From assembly GCF_007004135.1 (NCBI RefSeq), contig NZ_VJMG01000030.1, forward strand, positions 62,001 through 126,000: DNA of 64,000 nucleotides, written 5' to 3'. Every line of letters begins with the position of its first letter. The first letter of the stretch is position 1. The notes below the pieces were generated by a model, which was not told where the DNA came from, did no database searches, and saw only the letters and a list, made by a program, of their open reading frames with translations. The DNA comes from Affinirhizobium straminoryzae (lineage in GTDB: Bacteria > Pseudomonadota > Alphaproteobacteria > Rhizobiales > Rhizobiaceae). Of this stretch, positions 32,835-41,499 are shown in pieces. A program made the translations under genes and the position numbers.

Positions 32835-34867
32835 ATGGAACGAAACTGCCTGACGGCGGCGTTCTTTATGACGAATCGGACGATGATGACGACGACATGC
32901 TCCCCCCGGAGGGCGATGTCGCGCGCGCGGTAGCCGGCATCGAATGGAATCACGGCCTTGCCAATGAAAGCGGGCTGACGGGCGCCGAGCTGATCGCCGA
33001 ATTCGTCAAGCATCTGCCCAATGCTCCCGGCGTCTACCGCATGTTCAACGCGGCCGGCGACGTGCTCTATGTCGGCAAGGCGCGCAGCCTGAAGAAGCGC
33101 GTGACCAATTATGCGCAGGGCCGCGTCCATTCCAACCGCCTGTCGAAGATGGTGCGCGAGACGGTGCAGATGGAATTCGTCACCACGCGGACGGAAACCG
33201 AGGCACTGCTGCTGGAAGCCAACCTCATCAAGCGCCTGCGCCCGCGCTACAACGTGCTGCTGCGCGACGACAAGAGCTTTCCCTATATCATGATCACCGG
33301 CGATCACCGCGCGCCGGCGATCTACAAGCACCGGGGCGCGCGTGCCCGCAAGGGAGACTATTTCGGTCCCTTCGCCTCGGCAAGCGCGGTCGGCCGCACG
33401 ATCAACTCGCTGCAGCGCGCCTTCCTGCTGCGTACCTGCACCGACAGCGTGTTCGAGGCTCGCACCCGCCCCTGCCTGCTCTACCAGATCAAGCGCTGTT
33501 CCGGCCCCTGCACGCACGAGGTCTCCGACGCGGATTATGCGGGGCTGGTCGACGAGGCCAAGGATTTTCTCTCCGGTCGCAGCCAGAACGTCAAGGAAGC
33601 GATCGCCCGGCAGATGGCGGAAGCCTCGGAAGATCTCGATTTCGAGCGCGCCGCGGTCTATCGCGACCGGCTGGCGGCGCTCTCCCACGTGCAGAGCCAC
33701 CAGGGCATCAACCCCGCCGGTGTCGAGGAGGCGGATGTTTTCGCCATCCACCACGAAGGCGGGCTTACCTGCATCCAGGTCTTCTTCTTCCGGGCCGGCC
33801 AGAACTGGGGCAACCAGGCCTATTTCCCGAAGGCCGACCCGCAGCTTTCCGGCGCCGAGGTGCTGAACGCCTTCCTCGCGCAGTTCTATGACGACAAGCC
33901 TGTGCCCAGGCAGATCCTGCTGTCGGAAACCGTCGAGGAACAGGACCTGCTGTCCCAGGCGCTGACGGAAAAGGCCGCGCACAAGGTGGCGATCCTGGTG
34001 CCGCAGCGGGGCGAAAAGCGCGACCTGGTCGACCATGTTCTCGCCAATGCCCGCGAGGCGCATGGCCGCAAGCTGGCGGAAACCGCCTCGCAGGAACGGC
34101 TGCTGAAGGGCTTTGCCGAAACCTTCGGCCTCGCTTATGTGCCGCGCCGCATCGAGATCTACGACAACTCGCACATCATGGGCACCAATGCGGTGGGCGG
34201 CATGGTGGTGGCAGGGCCCGAAGGCTTCGTGAAGGGCCAGTACCGCAAGTTCAACATCAAATCGACCGACATCACCCCCGGCGACGATTTTGGCATGATG
34301 CGCGAGGTGATGACCCGCCGCTTCACGCGCCTGCTGAAGGAAGAGGGCCTGCCGGACCGCACGGCGCAGCCTGCGGCCGAAGAAGCCGTCGATGCAGGTT
34401 TTCCTGCCTGGCCCGACGTGATCCTGATCGACGGCGGCCAGGGACAGATGACGGCAGTGCGCGCCATTCTGGACGAGCTTGGCATCCGCGAAGTGGTGAC
34501 CGCCATCGGCGTCGCCAAGGGTGTCGATCGCGATGCCGGCAGAGAGCGCTTCTTTGCCGATGGCCGCAGCGATTTTTCGCTGCCGCCGCGTGACCCGGTG
34601 CTCTACTTCATCCAGCGCCTGCGCGACGAGGCGCACCGTTTCGCCATCGGTTCACACCGGGCGCGGCGCAAGAAGGAGATGGTGAAGAACCCGCTGGACG
34701 AGATTTCCGGCATCGGCCCGAGCCGCAAGCGTGCCCTGTTGCAACACTTCGGCACCGCCAAGGCCGTGTCGCGTGCCGGCATCAACGACCTGATGGCCGT
34801 GGAGGGCATTTCCGAGGCGGTCGCCAAACAGATCTACAATCATTTTCACGAAAGCCGCGCGCCGTGA
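32831..34867 (+). CDS. uvrC: Excinuclease ABC subunit C
   Basis: A 678-residue nucleotide-excision repair nuclease. The GIY-YIG domain begins at NAPGVYRMF (~64-72) with YVGKA (~80-84), followed by UVR domain (central, ~240-275), the endonuclease domain ([14 protein letters not shown] ~ 437-450, with the conserved Asp) and helix-hairpin-helix at the C terminus ([18 protein letters not shown]). The N-terminal ~30 residues include a run of seven acidic residues with no counterpart in E. coli UvrC. The start overlaps the SDR stop (ATGA), so it is coupled. Confidence 0.97.
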   Translation: MNGTKLPDGGVLYDESDDDDDDMLPPEGDVARAVAGIEWNHGLANESGLTGAELIAEFVKHLPNAPGVYRMFNAAGDVLYVGKARSLKKRVTNYAQGRVHSNRLSKMVRETVQMEFVTTRTETEALLLEANLIKRLRPRYNVLLRDDKSFPYIMITGDHRAPAIYKHRGARARKGDYFGPFASASAVGRTINSLQRAFLLRTCTDSVFEARTRPCLLYQIKRCSGPCTHEVSDADYAGLVDEAKDFLSGRSQNVKEAIARQMAEASEDLDFERAAVYRDRLAALSHVQSHQGINPAGVEEADVFAIHHEGGLTCIQVFFFRAGQNWGNQAYFPKADPQLSGAEVLNAFLAQFYDDKPVPRQILLSETVEEQDLLSQALTEKAAHKVAILVPQRGEKRDLVDHVLANAREAHGRKLAETASQERLLKGFAETFGLAYVPRRIEIYDNSHIMGTNAVGGMVVAGPEGFVKGQYRKFNIKSTDITPGDDFGMMREVMTRRFTRLLKEEGLPDRTAQPAAEEAVDAGFPAWPDVILIDGGQGQMTAVRAILDELGIREVVTAIGVAKGVDRDAGRERFFADGRSDFSLPPRDPVLYFIQRLRDEAHRFAIGSHRARRKKEMVKNPLDEISGIGPSRKRALLQHFGTAKAVSRAGINDLMAVEGISEAVAKQIYNHFHESRAP

Positions 34868-34961
34868 TCGTCGCTACTGGGCGAATTCCGCCAGAATTGC
34901 AGTTGACGCTTGGCCTTCGAAGCATCAACTAAGGGCCCAGCAAGCAGGTAGCAGGTTCGTC

Positions 34962-35549
34962 ATGGCATCGCGCGCATACAACATTCCCAACCTCCTGACC
35001 TATGCGCGCATCGTGGCCGTGCCGGTCGTCGTCGCGTGCTTTTTCGTGGAAGGCCGGCTGCAGAGTTCCGACGTGGCGCGCTGGACGGCGCTCGGCATCT
35101 TCGTCATTGCCTCGATCACCGATTACCTCGACGGCTATCTCGCCCGCATCTGGAACCAGACCTCCAATATCGGCCGCATGCTCGATCCGATCGCCGACAA
35201 GCTGCTGGTGGCCTCCGTGCTGCTGCTGATGGCCGCAGACGGCACGATTGCCGGCTGGTCGCTCTGGGCCGCCATCACCATTCTGTGCCGCGAGATTCTC
35301 GTATCGGGCCTTCGCGAATATCTGGCGGGCCTCAAGGTGGCGGTGCCGGTCACCCGTATCGCCAAATGGAAGACGGCAATCCAGATGGTGTCGATCGCCT
35401 TCCTGCTGGCGGGCCCCGCCGGCGACAAGTTCGGCCTTCACACGACCACGCTTGGCATTACCCTGCTGTGGCTTGCGGCCATCCTGACGATCTATACCGG
35501 CTATGACTACTTCAAGGCCGGCCTCAAGCATGTGGTGGACGAAGAATGA
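34962..35549 (+). CDS. pgsA: CDP-diacylglycerol-glycerol-3-phosphate 3-phosphatidyltransferase
   Basis: A 195-residue inner-membrane enzyme making phosphatidylglycerophosphate. The CDP-alcohol phosphotransferase motif D-G-x2-A-R-x8-G-x3-D-x3-D is complete (DGYLAR at 57-62, then G71, D75, D79). Four to five helices fit the family. It starts 95 nt after uvrC. It overlaps moaD by 4 nt. Confidence 0.96.
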   Translation: MASRAYNIPNLLTYARIVAVPVVVACFFVEGRLQSSDVARWTALGIFVIASITDYLDGYLARIWNQTSNIGRMLDPIADKLLVASVLLLMAADGTIAGWSLWAAITILCREILVSGLREYLAGLKVAVPVTRIAKWKTAIQMVSIAFLLAGPAGDKFGLHTTTLGITLLWLAAILTIYTGYDYFKAGLKHVVDEE

Positions 35550-35803
35550 AGGTGAAGCTCGTCTATTTCGCCTGGGTGCGCGAGCGCATCGACAAGCCGG
35601 AAGAGGACCTCGACCTGCCGGACAGCGTCGTGACGGCCGGCGACCTGCTGCAGCACCTGAAGACGCTCGGTGACGGCTATGAAGCGGCCCTGCAATATCC
35701 GGAGGTGATCCGGGTTGCTGTCAATCAGGAGCATGTCGATCACGACGAACCGATTGCCGGCGCCCGTGAAATCGGCATTTTTCCGCCGATGACGGGCGGG
35801 TGA
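35546..35803 (+). CDS. moaD: Molybdopterin synthase small subunit MoaD
   Basis: An 85-residue ubiquitin-fold sulfur carrier ending in Gly-Gly (PPMTGG), the residue pair that becomes a thiocarboxylate. FAWVRERID near the N terminus is the usual MoaD stretch. It works with MoaE in molybdopterin cofactor synthesis; a molybdoenzyme lies elsewhere in this window. ATG overlaps the pgsA stop (ATGA). Confidence 0.95.
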   Translation: MKVKLVYFAWVRERIDKPEEDLDLPDSVVTAGDLLQHLKTLGDGYEAALQYPEVIRVAVNQEHVDHDEPIAGAREIGIFPPMTGG

Positions 35804-35881
35804 AGCCCGGGAGCAGCCCCCTATGCCCTGCCGGGCATCGCACGAAACGGCATAGGTGCCGGACAAGGTGAGGCATTCGAC

Positions 35882-36346
35882 ATGACGACACCCACCATCC
35901 GCGTCCAGCGCGAAAATTTCGACCTCCAGACGGAAATTGACCGGCTGACGGCCGGGCGGGCGGATATCGGCGCGGTCGTCACCTTTACCGGCCTCTGCCG
36001 CGATGAAGGCGGTAGCCTGACGGCGCTGGAGCTGGAGCATTATCCCGGCATGGCGGAGGCCGAAATGCGTCGCATCGGCGAGGAAGCGATTTCGCGCTTC
36101 TCCCTGCTCGGCCTCACTGCCGTGCACCGCTATGGAAAGATCGCGCCGGGCGAGACCATCGTGATGGTGGTGGCCTCGGCCCCGCACCGGCAGGCGGCCT
36201 TCGACGGCGCCAGCTTCGTAATGGATTTTCTGAAGACCGCCGCCCCCTTCTGGAAGAAGGAGCACCTGCAGGATGGCTCCGCAGGCGGCTGGGTCTCGGC
36301 CAAGGATGCCGACGATCGGGCGCGGGACAAGTGGATCACGCGCTGA
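35882..36346 (+). CDS. moaE: Molybdopterin synthase catalytic subunit MoaE
   Basis: A 154-residue MoaE that transfers sulfur from MoaD to precursor Z. VVTFTGLCRDEGG (~33-45) and LELEHYPGMAEAEM (~51-64) are family signatures; the active Lys pair is in APFWKKEHL (~122-130). It starts 78 nt after moaD and converges on the LivH-type permease gene with a 6-nt gap. Confidence 0.96.
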   Translation: MTTPTIRVQRENFDLQTEIDRLTAGRADIGAVVTFTGLCRDEGGSLTALELEHYPGMAEAEMRRIGEEAISRFSLLGLTAVHRYGKIAPGETIVMVVASAPHRQAAFDGASFVMDFLKTAAPFWKKEHLQDGSAGGWVSAKDADDRARDKWITR

Positions 36347-36352
36347 CTCGTC

Positions 36353-37249
36353 TCACACCAGAACCCTTTCCCTCCGGCTGATCACCAGCAGCGCCACCAG
36401 GGCGCCAAGCATGACCGTATCGCGCCAGGCAACCGGGCCATAGCCGCTCCACAGCGTTTCGCCGAAGCCGAACAGGGCGGCGCCCGCGGCCGCACGCAGG
36501 GGATGGCTGTGGCCACCGGCCGCCGCGATCAGCACGATCTTCAGCCCGAAGAGGATGCCGGCGCCGAAATCCATGGTGCCGTAATGGGCGGTGGCGAGCA
36601 GGCCGGCGAGCGCCGCAAACAGCGCAGCCAGCCCATAGGCGCCGGCAAAGATACGGGCAGCCTGCACCCCGCAGAGTTCGGCGGCCAGCGGATCGTCGCA
36701 GACGGCGCGCCAGTGTCGCCCCCAGCGGCTTGCCGCGAGAAACCATCCGCCGCCCGCGACCAGCAGCAGCAGAACAAGGCTGTTCAGCGCCTGCAAGAGC
36801 GTCAGACTTGCCGTGCCCTCCTCTCCGCGCCAGAGACGGAGCGGCGTATTGAGAAAGGGCGGCAGCCAGAGTTCGCGCGTGCCGGAGGCGAGCCGTGCCG
36901 CTTCCATCAGGACCAGCAGCAGGCCGAGCGAGGCAACGGTGAGCGCGTTCGGCGAGACGCGGGCCAGCGGCGCGACCACCTGCCGGCCGATGACCACACC
37001 ACCGCCCGCCACCAGCGTCACGGCCGCAAGGCCCCCCAGCGAGAGCGCTGCCGGAAAGGTGAGGAACAGAACATTCCAGCCGGCATGGGCGACCAGCAGG
37101 AACAGGTGGCCGGCGGCGGCAAACAGCGCGCCATAGCTGATGTCCGCCCGCTTGGTGACGGCAAAGGCAATCGCGTAGCCGAAGGCGAGCGCCGCATAGA
37201 GGCTGGCGATCGGCACGGCATTCAAAAGCTGTTGCAGGGCGTAGAGCAT
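36353..37249 (-). CDS. LivH-type branched-chain amino acid ABC permease (orphan)
   Basis: A 298-residue inner-membrane permease with about eight helices. LYAALAFGYAIAFAVTKRADISYGALFAA (~17-45), ARVSPNALTVASLGLLLV and ILFGLKIVLIAAAGG match LivH/LivM permeases. Neither a second permease, an ATPase nor a binding protein lies next to it, so it is an orphan subunit. ATG 37249 has only a weak ribosome binding site; the extension to 37558 is not protein-like. It is divergent from a CGNR regulator with a perfect inverted repeat between, so it is probably controlled by that regulator. Confidence 0.8.
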   Translation of the reverse strand: MLYALQQLLNAVPIASLYAALAFGYAIAFAVTKRADISYGALFAAAGHLFLLVAHAGWNVLFLTFPAALSLGGLAAVTLVAGGGVVIGRQVVAPLARVSPNALTVASLGLLLVLMEAARLASGTRELWLPPFLNTPLRLWRGEEGTASLTLLQALNSLVLLLLVAGGGWFLAASRWGRHWRAVCDDPLAAELCGVQAARIFAGAYGLAALFAALAGLLATAHYGTMDFGAGILFGLKIVLIAAAGGHSHPLRAAAGAALFGFGETLWSGYGPVAWRDTVMLGALVALLVISRRERVLV

Positions 37250-37281
37250 GGCGCGATCCAGCCGGAATGGGTGCTGAGAAT

Positions 37282-37313
37282 TATAACTGGTAAACGCAAT
37301 TTTACCAGTTATA
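37282..37313. promoter_or_regulatory. Perfect 13-bp inverted repeat between permease and CGNR gene (operator)
   Basis: Arms TATAACTGGTAAA (37282-37294) and TTTACCAGTTATA (37301-37313) match perfectly with a 6-nt spacer. It ends 7 nt before the CGNR ATG, whose GAGG Shine-Dalgarno (37316-37319) starts just beyond it, and lies 32 nt from the permease start. Its position makes it the likely binding site of the regulator, acting on both genes. A hairpin/terminator role is unlikely as it is not after a gene end. Confidence 0.8.
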
Positions 37314-37320
37314 TTGAGGC

Positions 37321-37869
37321 ATGAGCTTTTCCTGGACCCCTCACCGTTTCGCCGGCGGCGCATTGGCGCTCGATGTCGCCAACAGCGTGATCCTGCGCTT
37401 CGACCCCGCCCGCAGCATCGACCGTTTTGCGGACCCCGCACAGTTCGACGCCTTCCCGCAGGCGGCAATGGAATTTTCCGCCGAGCGCGCGCTGTTCGGG
37501 CCGTTGAAGCCGGTGCGCCCGGAGGCACGACACGTCTTTCTGACCTTTCGCGAGGCAATCGACCGGCATTTCCGGGCCGAGGCCGAGGGAGGATCCACCG
37601 ACCACACGCTGGCCGATCTTCTGGAACAGGGCGCCTGCCTGCTGCGGCTGTCCTGCGACGCGGATGGTCTGGAGGGGCAGACAGTGCGCTCGGCGCTCAG
37701 GCTGCTCGCCTTGCCGGAGCCGGACCGCCTGAAGATCTGCGGCCATTGCGGCTGGCTGTTTCTCGACCGCAGCAAGAACAGGAGCCGCTTCTGGTGCGAC
37801 ATGGCCGTGTGCGGCAACCGCGCCAAGGCCGCCCGCCATTACCGACGCAGGAAAGGGGAACAGGAATGA
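37321..37869 (+). CDS. CGNR zinc-finger/ABATE-domain transcriptional regulator
   Basis: A 182-residue regulator. The N-terminal ABATE-like ligand domain (FAGGALALDVANSV, ~10-23) is followed by a C-terminal CGNR zinc finger: CGHC (~141-144) and CDMAVCGNRAKAARHYRRRK (~160-179), giving the C-x2-C...C-x4-C-GNR ligand pattern. Such regulators are usually one-component and self-controlled. The stop overlaps the next start (ATGA), coupling it to the lipoprotein gene. Target and ligand are unknown; the divergent permease suggests an imported small molecule. Confidence 0.88.
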   Translation: MSFSWTPHRFAGGALALDVANSVILRFDPARSIDRFADPAQFDAFPQAAMEFSAERALFGPLKPVRPEARHVFLTFREAIDRHFRAEAEGGSTDHTLADLLEQGACLLRLSCDADGLEGQTVRSALRLLALPEPDRLKICGHCGWLFLDRSKNRSRFWCDMAVCGNRAKAARHYRRRKGEQE

Positions 37870-38366
37870 GAAGAAAGATCACCATGGCTGCGCTCGGCCT
37901 GCTGGCGCTTGCCGGCTGCCAGCGGGAGATGGAGAAGCTGGCGGAATTTTCCGGCCACATCTTCGTGTTCAACTATCGCCTCTCCAAGGCGAATTACGTC
38001 GTGACGCTGCGGCCGACCGCCGCTCTGCCGGACGGCGGCATGGCGATTGCCCGCTTCGAGAACCCGCGCGGCGGCGCACCCCTGGTGACGGAAGCAAAGC
38101 TTTATCCGAAGATGGAAAAGATCGTGCTGGAAAGCCCCAACCTGCAATGCGTGCGCGAGGGGCGTTCCTATGAGGTGAAGATCGATCTGGCCGATGCCCA
38201 CGGCAAGGTATTGCAGCAGCTGGAAACCAGGGTTCTCGCCACCATCGACCAGAGCATCCTGCCGGCCAATTCCATCGTCGTCGGCCCGGCCTATGACATG
38301 AACCCGAAGGTGTTCAAGCCCGGCGGCCACATTGACCTGACGCCGGTGCAGGATTGCCCGGCCTGA
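37866..38366 (+). CDS. Putative lipoprotein
   Basis: A 166-residue protein with a lipoprotein signal: MRRKITMAALGLLALAGC has the LAGC lipobox with Cys18. No domain recognised in the remaining ~148 residues, which look like a beta-rich fold (NYVVTLRPTAALPDGG, YEVKIDLADAHG). ATG 37866 overlaps the CGNR stop by 4 nt, so it is in the same transcript. Position in the outer membrane or inner membrane leaflet is not evident (Gln follows Cys18, favouring outer membrane). Confidence 0.78.
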   Translation: MRRKITMAALGLLALAGCQREMEKLAEFSGHIFVFNYRLSKANYVVTLRPTAALPDGGMAIARFENPRGGAPLVTEAKLYPKMEKIVLESPNLQCVREGRSYEVKIDLADAHGKVLQQLETRVLATIDQSILPANSIVVGPAYDMNPKVFKPGGHIDLTPVQDCPA

Positions 38367-38430
38367 GCCGCCTTCACCTCGCGCGGCGCCGGTGCTACCA
38401 GAGGCATCATCAGCCAGACGAGGGTGCAGC

Positions 38431-39315
38431 ATGTTCCGTGGTCTTTCCGCCTTTCCGCCCACGCCGACCGATGCGGACGGCATCGTGCAGCCGGACGCCC
38501 TGTCGCGCCTGGTCGATCGTCTCGCGACCGCCGGCGTCGATTCCATCGGCCTGCTCGGCAGCACCGGTGGCTATGCCTATCTGTCGCGTCCGGAGCGGCG
38601 CCGCGCCGTCGAGATCGCGGTTAAGACGCTCGCCGGCCGCACGCCGCTGATCGTCGGCGTCGGGGCGCTGCGCACCGACGAGGCCATGGCGCTCGCCGGA
38701 GATGCGGCCAAGGCCGGCGCCAACGGCCTGCTGCTGGCCCCCGTTTCCTACACGCCGCTGACGGAGGACGAGGTGTTTGCCCATTTTGCCGCGGTGGCCG
38801 GTGCGACGGATCTGCCGCTGGTCATCTACAACAATCCCGGCACCACGAAATTCACCTTCAGCCCGGACCTGATCGTACGGCTCTCCGCCATTCCGCAGAT
38901 TGCGACGGTAAAAATGCCGCTGCCGGTCGATGCCAGTTTCGAGGCGGAAATGGCCGCGCTCCGCGCCCGCCTGCCGCAGGGCTTTGCCATCGGCTATAGC
39001 GGTGACTGGGGGGCGGCAGAGGCGCTGCTGTCCGGCGCCGATGCCTGGTACAGCGTGGTCGCCGGCCTTCTGCCAGCCCAGGCTCTGGCGCTGACCCGCG
39101 CCGCCCAGGCCGGCGATGCCGCCGAAGCGCACCGTCTGAACCAGGCCTTCGACCCGCTCTGGACCCTGTTCAAGCAATTCGGCAGTTTTCGCGTGATGTA
39201 TGCCATGGCCGCGACGCTCGACCTGTTCCACGCCGCCCCGCACCGCCCGGTACTGCCGATCCCGGACGAGGCCCTGCCGCGCGTAGCCGCGGCGCTGGAG
39301 GGGCTGCAGGACTGA
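38431..39315 (+). CDS. Dihydrodipicolinate synthase family aldolase
   Basis: A 294-residue DapA-superfamily lyase (TIM barrel). The Schiff-base Lys161 (VKMP) and Tyr133 (VIYNNPG) sit exactly at E. coli DapA numbering, but the N-terminal GTTGE loop is GSTGGYA, so DHDPS activity is doubtful and N-acetylneuraminate lyase or 2-keto-3-deoxy sugar aldolase activity are alternatives. AGGG is ~7 nt upstream of ATG 38431. It stands alone, convergent with the SpeE-like gene. Confidence 0.85.
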   Translation: MFRGLSAFPPTPTDADGIVQPDALSRLVDRLATAGVDSIGLLGSTGGYAYLSRPERRRAVEIAVKTLAGRTPLIVGVGALRTDEAMALAGDAAKAGANGLLLAPVSYTPLTEDEVFAHFAAVAGATDLPLVIYNNPGTTKFTFSPDLIVRLSAIPQIATVKMPLPVDASFEAEMAALRARLPQGFAIGYSGDWGAAEALLSGADAWYSVVAGLLPAQALALTRAAQAGDAAEAHRLNQAFDPLWTLFKQFGSFRVMYAMAATLDLFHAAPHRPVLPIPDEALPRVAAALEGLQD

Positions 39316-39330
39316 GAGAGCGCGTGACGA

Positions 39331-40005
39331 TCAGGGGCGGACAGCCATCCAGATCACATGGCGGGCACCGCTGCGCTTCGTGCTGGCCCGCACGGAGAGC
39401 GCTTCGGCGGCAAAGCCGCACTCCTTCAGGCGGCGCGTGAACCGGTCGTCCGGCCCCGAGGACCAGACGCCGAGCACGCCCTTCGGCCTCAGCGCCACCT
39501 GCGCGCCGCGCAGTCCGGCATGATCGTAGAGGCCGTCATTGCTGCTGCGGGTCAGTCCGTCCGGGCCGTTGTCGACATCGAGAAGAATGGCGTCGAAGGC
39601 CGATTTCGAGCTGCGGATCAGCGCGCCGACATCGCCGACGTGAACGGAAACGCGCGGATCGTCGAGGCAGCCCTGAAAGACCGCGGCCATCGGTCCCCGC
39701 GCCCAGGCGACCACTGCCGGCACGAGTTCTGCGACGATCACCTTCGCCTCGGCCGGCAGCACGCGCAGTGCCGCGCGCAGCGTAAAGCCCATGCCGAGGC
39801 CACCGATCAGAACGACCGGCGCCGGCTGCGGACCGAGTCGCTCGGCGGCCAGCGTGGCCAGCGCCTCTTCCGAACCGCTGAGACGGCTGTTCATCAGCTC
39901 GTTGGCGCCGAGCATGATGGAAAATTCGCTGCCGCGCTGCTTCAGCCGCAGTTCGGCCGTATCGCCGGGCACCGATGCGCGATCAAGCTCGATCCAGGGC
40001 AGCAT
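39331..40005 (-). CDS. Spermidine synthase-like methyltransferase-fold protein
   Basis: A 224-residue Rossmann-fold protein resembling the SpeE family: LIGGLGMGFTLRAALRV (~66-82) is the SAM/dcSAM loop, VAELVPAVVAWARG and DAILLDVDNGPDG (~144-156) follow. The long SpeE N-terminal domain is short here, so a true polyamine synthase is not certain. ATG 40005 has GGAAAGG ~8 nt upstream; a TTG at 40023 is less likely. It follows the ndk terminator, so it is probably transcribed separately. Confidence 0.75.
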   Translation of the reverse strand: MLPWIELDRASVPGDTAELRLKQRGSEFSIMLGANELMNSRLSGSEEALATLAAERLGPQPAPVVLIGGLGMGFTLRAALRVLPAEAKVIVAELVPAVVAWARGPMAAVFQGCLDDPRVSVHVGDVGALIRSSKSAFDAILLDVDNGPDGLTRSSNDGLYDHAGLRGAQVALRPKGVLGVWSSGPDDRFTRRLKECGFAAEALSVRASTKRSGARHVIWMAVRP

Positions 40006-40026
40006 GGCAGGGCCTTTCCTCAAACG

Positions 40027-40064
40027 AAAAAGGCCGCCCGAGACGATCCCGTCGCAGGCGGCCT
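40027..40064 (-). terminator. Rho-independent terminator after ndk
   Basis: Read leftward: stem AGGCCGCC/GGCGGCCT (40031-40038, 40057-40064) with an 18-nt loop and a five-U tail (40027-40031). Confidence 0.85.
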
Positions 40065-40103
40065 CGCAATGTCATCTGCCGTCACACCGGCAGCCGGGCC
40101 TGA

Positions 40104-40526
40104 TCAGCCGACGATTTCGGTTTCGGAGAACCAGTAGGCGATTTCCTGGGCAGCGGTTTCCGGAGCATCCGAGCCGTGAACCGAGTTTTCGCCGATGGAG
40201 AGCGCGAAGGTCTTGCGGATGGTGCCTTCGGCGGCGTTGGCCGGGTTGGTGGCGCCCATGATCTCGCGGTTCTTCAGGATGGCGTTTTCGCCTTCGAGAA
40301 CCTGAACGACGGTCGGGCCGGAGGTCATGCCTTCAACCAGTTCGCCGAAGAACGGACGTTCCTTGTGAACGGCGTAGAAGCCTTCGGCTTCGCGCTTGCT
40401 CATCCAGACGCGCTTGGAAGCGATGACGCGCAGGCCATTCTCTTCGAAGACCTTGGTGATGGCACCGGTCAGGTTGCGCTTCGTTGCGTCGGGCTTGATC
40501 ATGGAGAAAGTGCGTTCGATCGCCAT
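40104..40526 (-). CDS. ndk: Nucleoside-diphosphate kinase
   Basis: A 140-residue NDP kinase balancing NTP pools. The phospho-accepting His117 lies in NSVHGSD (114-120), with [12 protein letters not shown] at the N terminus. Length and sequence are typical. Monocistronic with a clear terminator. Confidence 0.98.
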   Translation of the reverse strand: MAIERTFSMIKPDATKRNLTGAITKVFEENGLRVIASKRVWMSKREAEGFYAVHKERPFFGELVEGMTSGPTVVQVLEGENAILKNREIMGATNPANAAEGTIRKTFALSIGENSVHGSDAPETAAQEIAYWFSETEIVG

Positions 40527-40644
40527 TTCGGAAAATCCTTGTTCTTCAGGGATAAGTGGGCGGTGTTTAGCCGCCCCGAATCACGAAGACAAGGGGGAGA
40601 TGCGAATTTCACGCCTGCGTCACAAAGGCCGGCGGCTCCGCGCT

Positions 40645-41328
40645 TCAGGCCACCGCCCGGCCCATTCCGCCATGAAGATCGAGGCAGCGCCCGAACCAGA
40701 GCGCCACCGGATCCTCGTCCGGCAGAAGGGCAAGCCCCGTCGTGACCCGCGCCCATTGCAGCGCGCCGAACAGGATGTAGTCGGCAAACAACGGGGTAGC
40801 ACCGCCGATGAAAGGCTGAAGCTTCAGCGTGTGACGCACGGGCTCCAGACGCAGGGAAAGATCGGCCAGCGCCGCCTCACGCGCAGCACTGAAGGCCTCC
40901 AGCGTCTGGCCGAGCCTCGCCTCGCGGCTTTCGCGAAAATAGACCTGATCCGGTTCCGCCAGCATGTCGTGAATGTCCTTCACGGCAATCTTCGTCAGCA
41001 CCGGGTGGATCAGCGTCTGGGAAAAGCCTTCGACCAGACGCGACAGCGCCTTGCCGCCCTCGCCGCCGAACAGGGTCGGCCGATCGGGATAGGTGTCCTC
41101 GAGATAGAGGGCGATGTCGAAACTGTCGCGGACCAGTCTGTCACCGTCCTTCAGAATCGGCACGGTCCTGGAAAAACCGCCCTCCAGCTTGGGGATCTCG
41201 GTGAAGGCCACCGGTTTCTCGATGAAGTCCAGCCCCTTGTGGGCGAGCGCCAGCGACACCTTCCAGCAATGCGGCGAAAACGGCCGGCTCTCGTCGCGAC
41301 CACACAGCGAATACAGAATTCTGGTCAT
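40645..41328 (-). CDS. Glutathione S-transferase family protein
   Basis: A 227-residue GST. N-terminal thioredoxin fold includes SPHCWKVSLALAHKGLDF (~18-35), with a CWKV active-site segment, and KDGDRLVRDSFDIALYLE (~60-77) as the glutathione site; the C-terminal half is helical. ATG 41328 has GGGAG ~12 nt and GGGA ~5 nt upstream. Unrelated at close range to the tandem GST pair. Substrate unknown. Confidence 0.88.
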   Translation of the reverse strand: MTRILYSLCGRDESRPFSPHCWKVSLALAHKGLDFIEKPVAFTEIPKLEGGFSRTVPILKDGDRLVRDSFDIALYLEDTYPDRPTLFGGEGGKALSRLVEGFSQTLIHPVLTKIAVKDIHDMLAEPDQVYFRESREARLGQTLEAFSAAREAALADLSLRLEPVRHTLKLQPFIGGATPLFADYILFGALQWARVTTGLALLPDEDPVALWFGRCLDLHGGMGRAVA

Positions 41329-41499
41329 GCTATCCCGGCTCCCCTGCCGCCCTTTTGGCGGCCTTATCGACCCCATCGTCGCGCTCCATGGTGGAACAAG
41401 ACGGCAGCCTCGATCAAATCAGGAAATTTCATCGGTCGCATCACACGCAGTGCAGCATTTTTCGGTTAGCGTCCCGCCCCAATCAAAAAGGAGACCTGC

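Noticed and set aside
38431-39315. Calling the aldolase DapA
   Set aside because: The GTTGE loop is replaced by GSTGGYA and the gene is not in a lysine context; only the superfamily name is safe.
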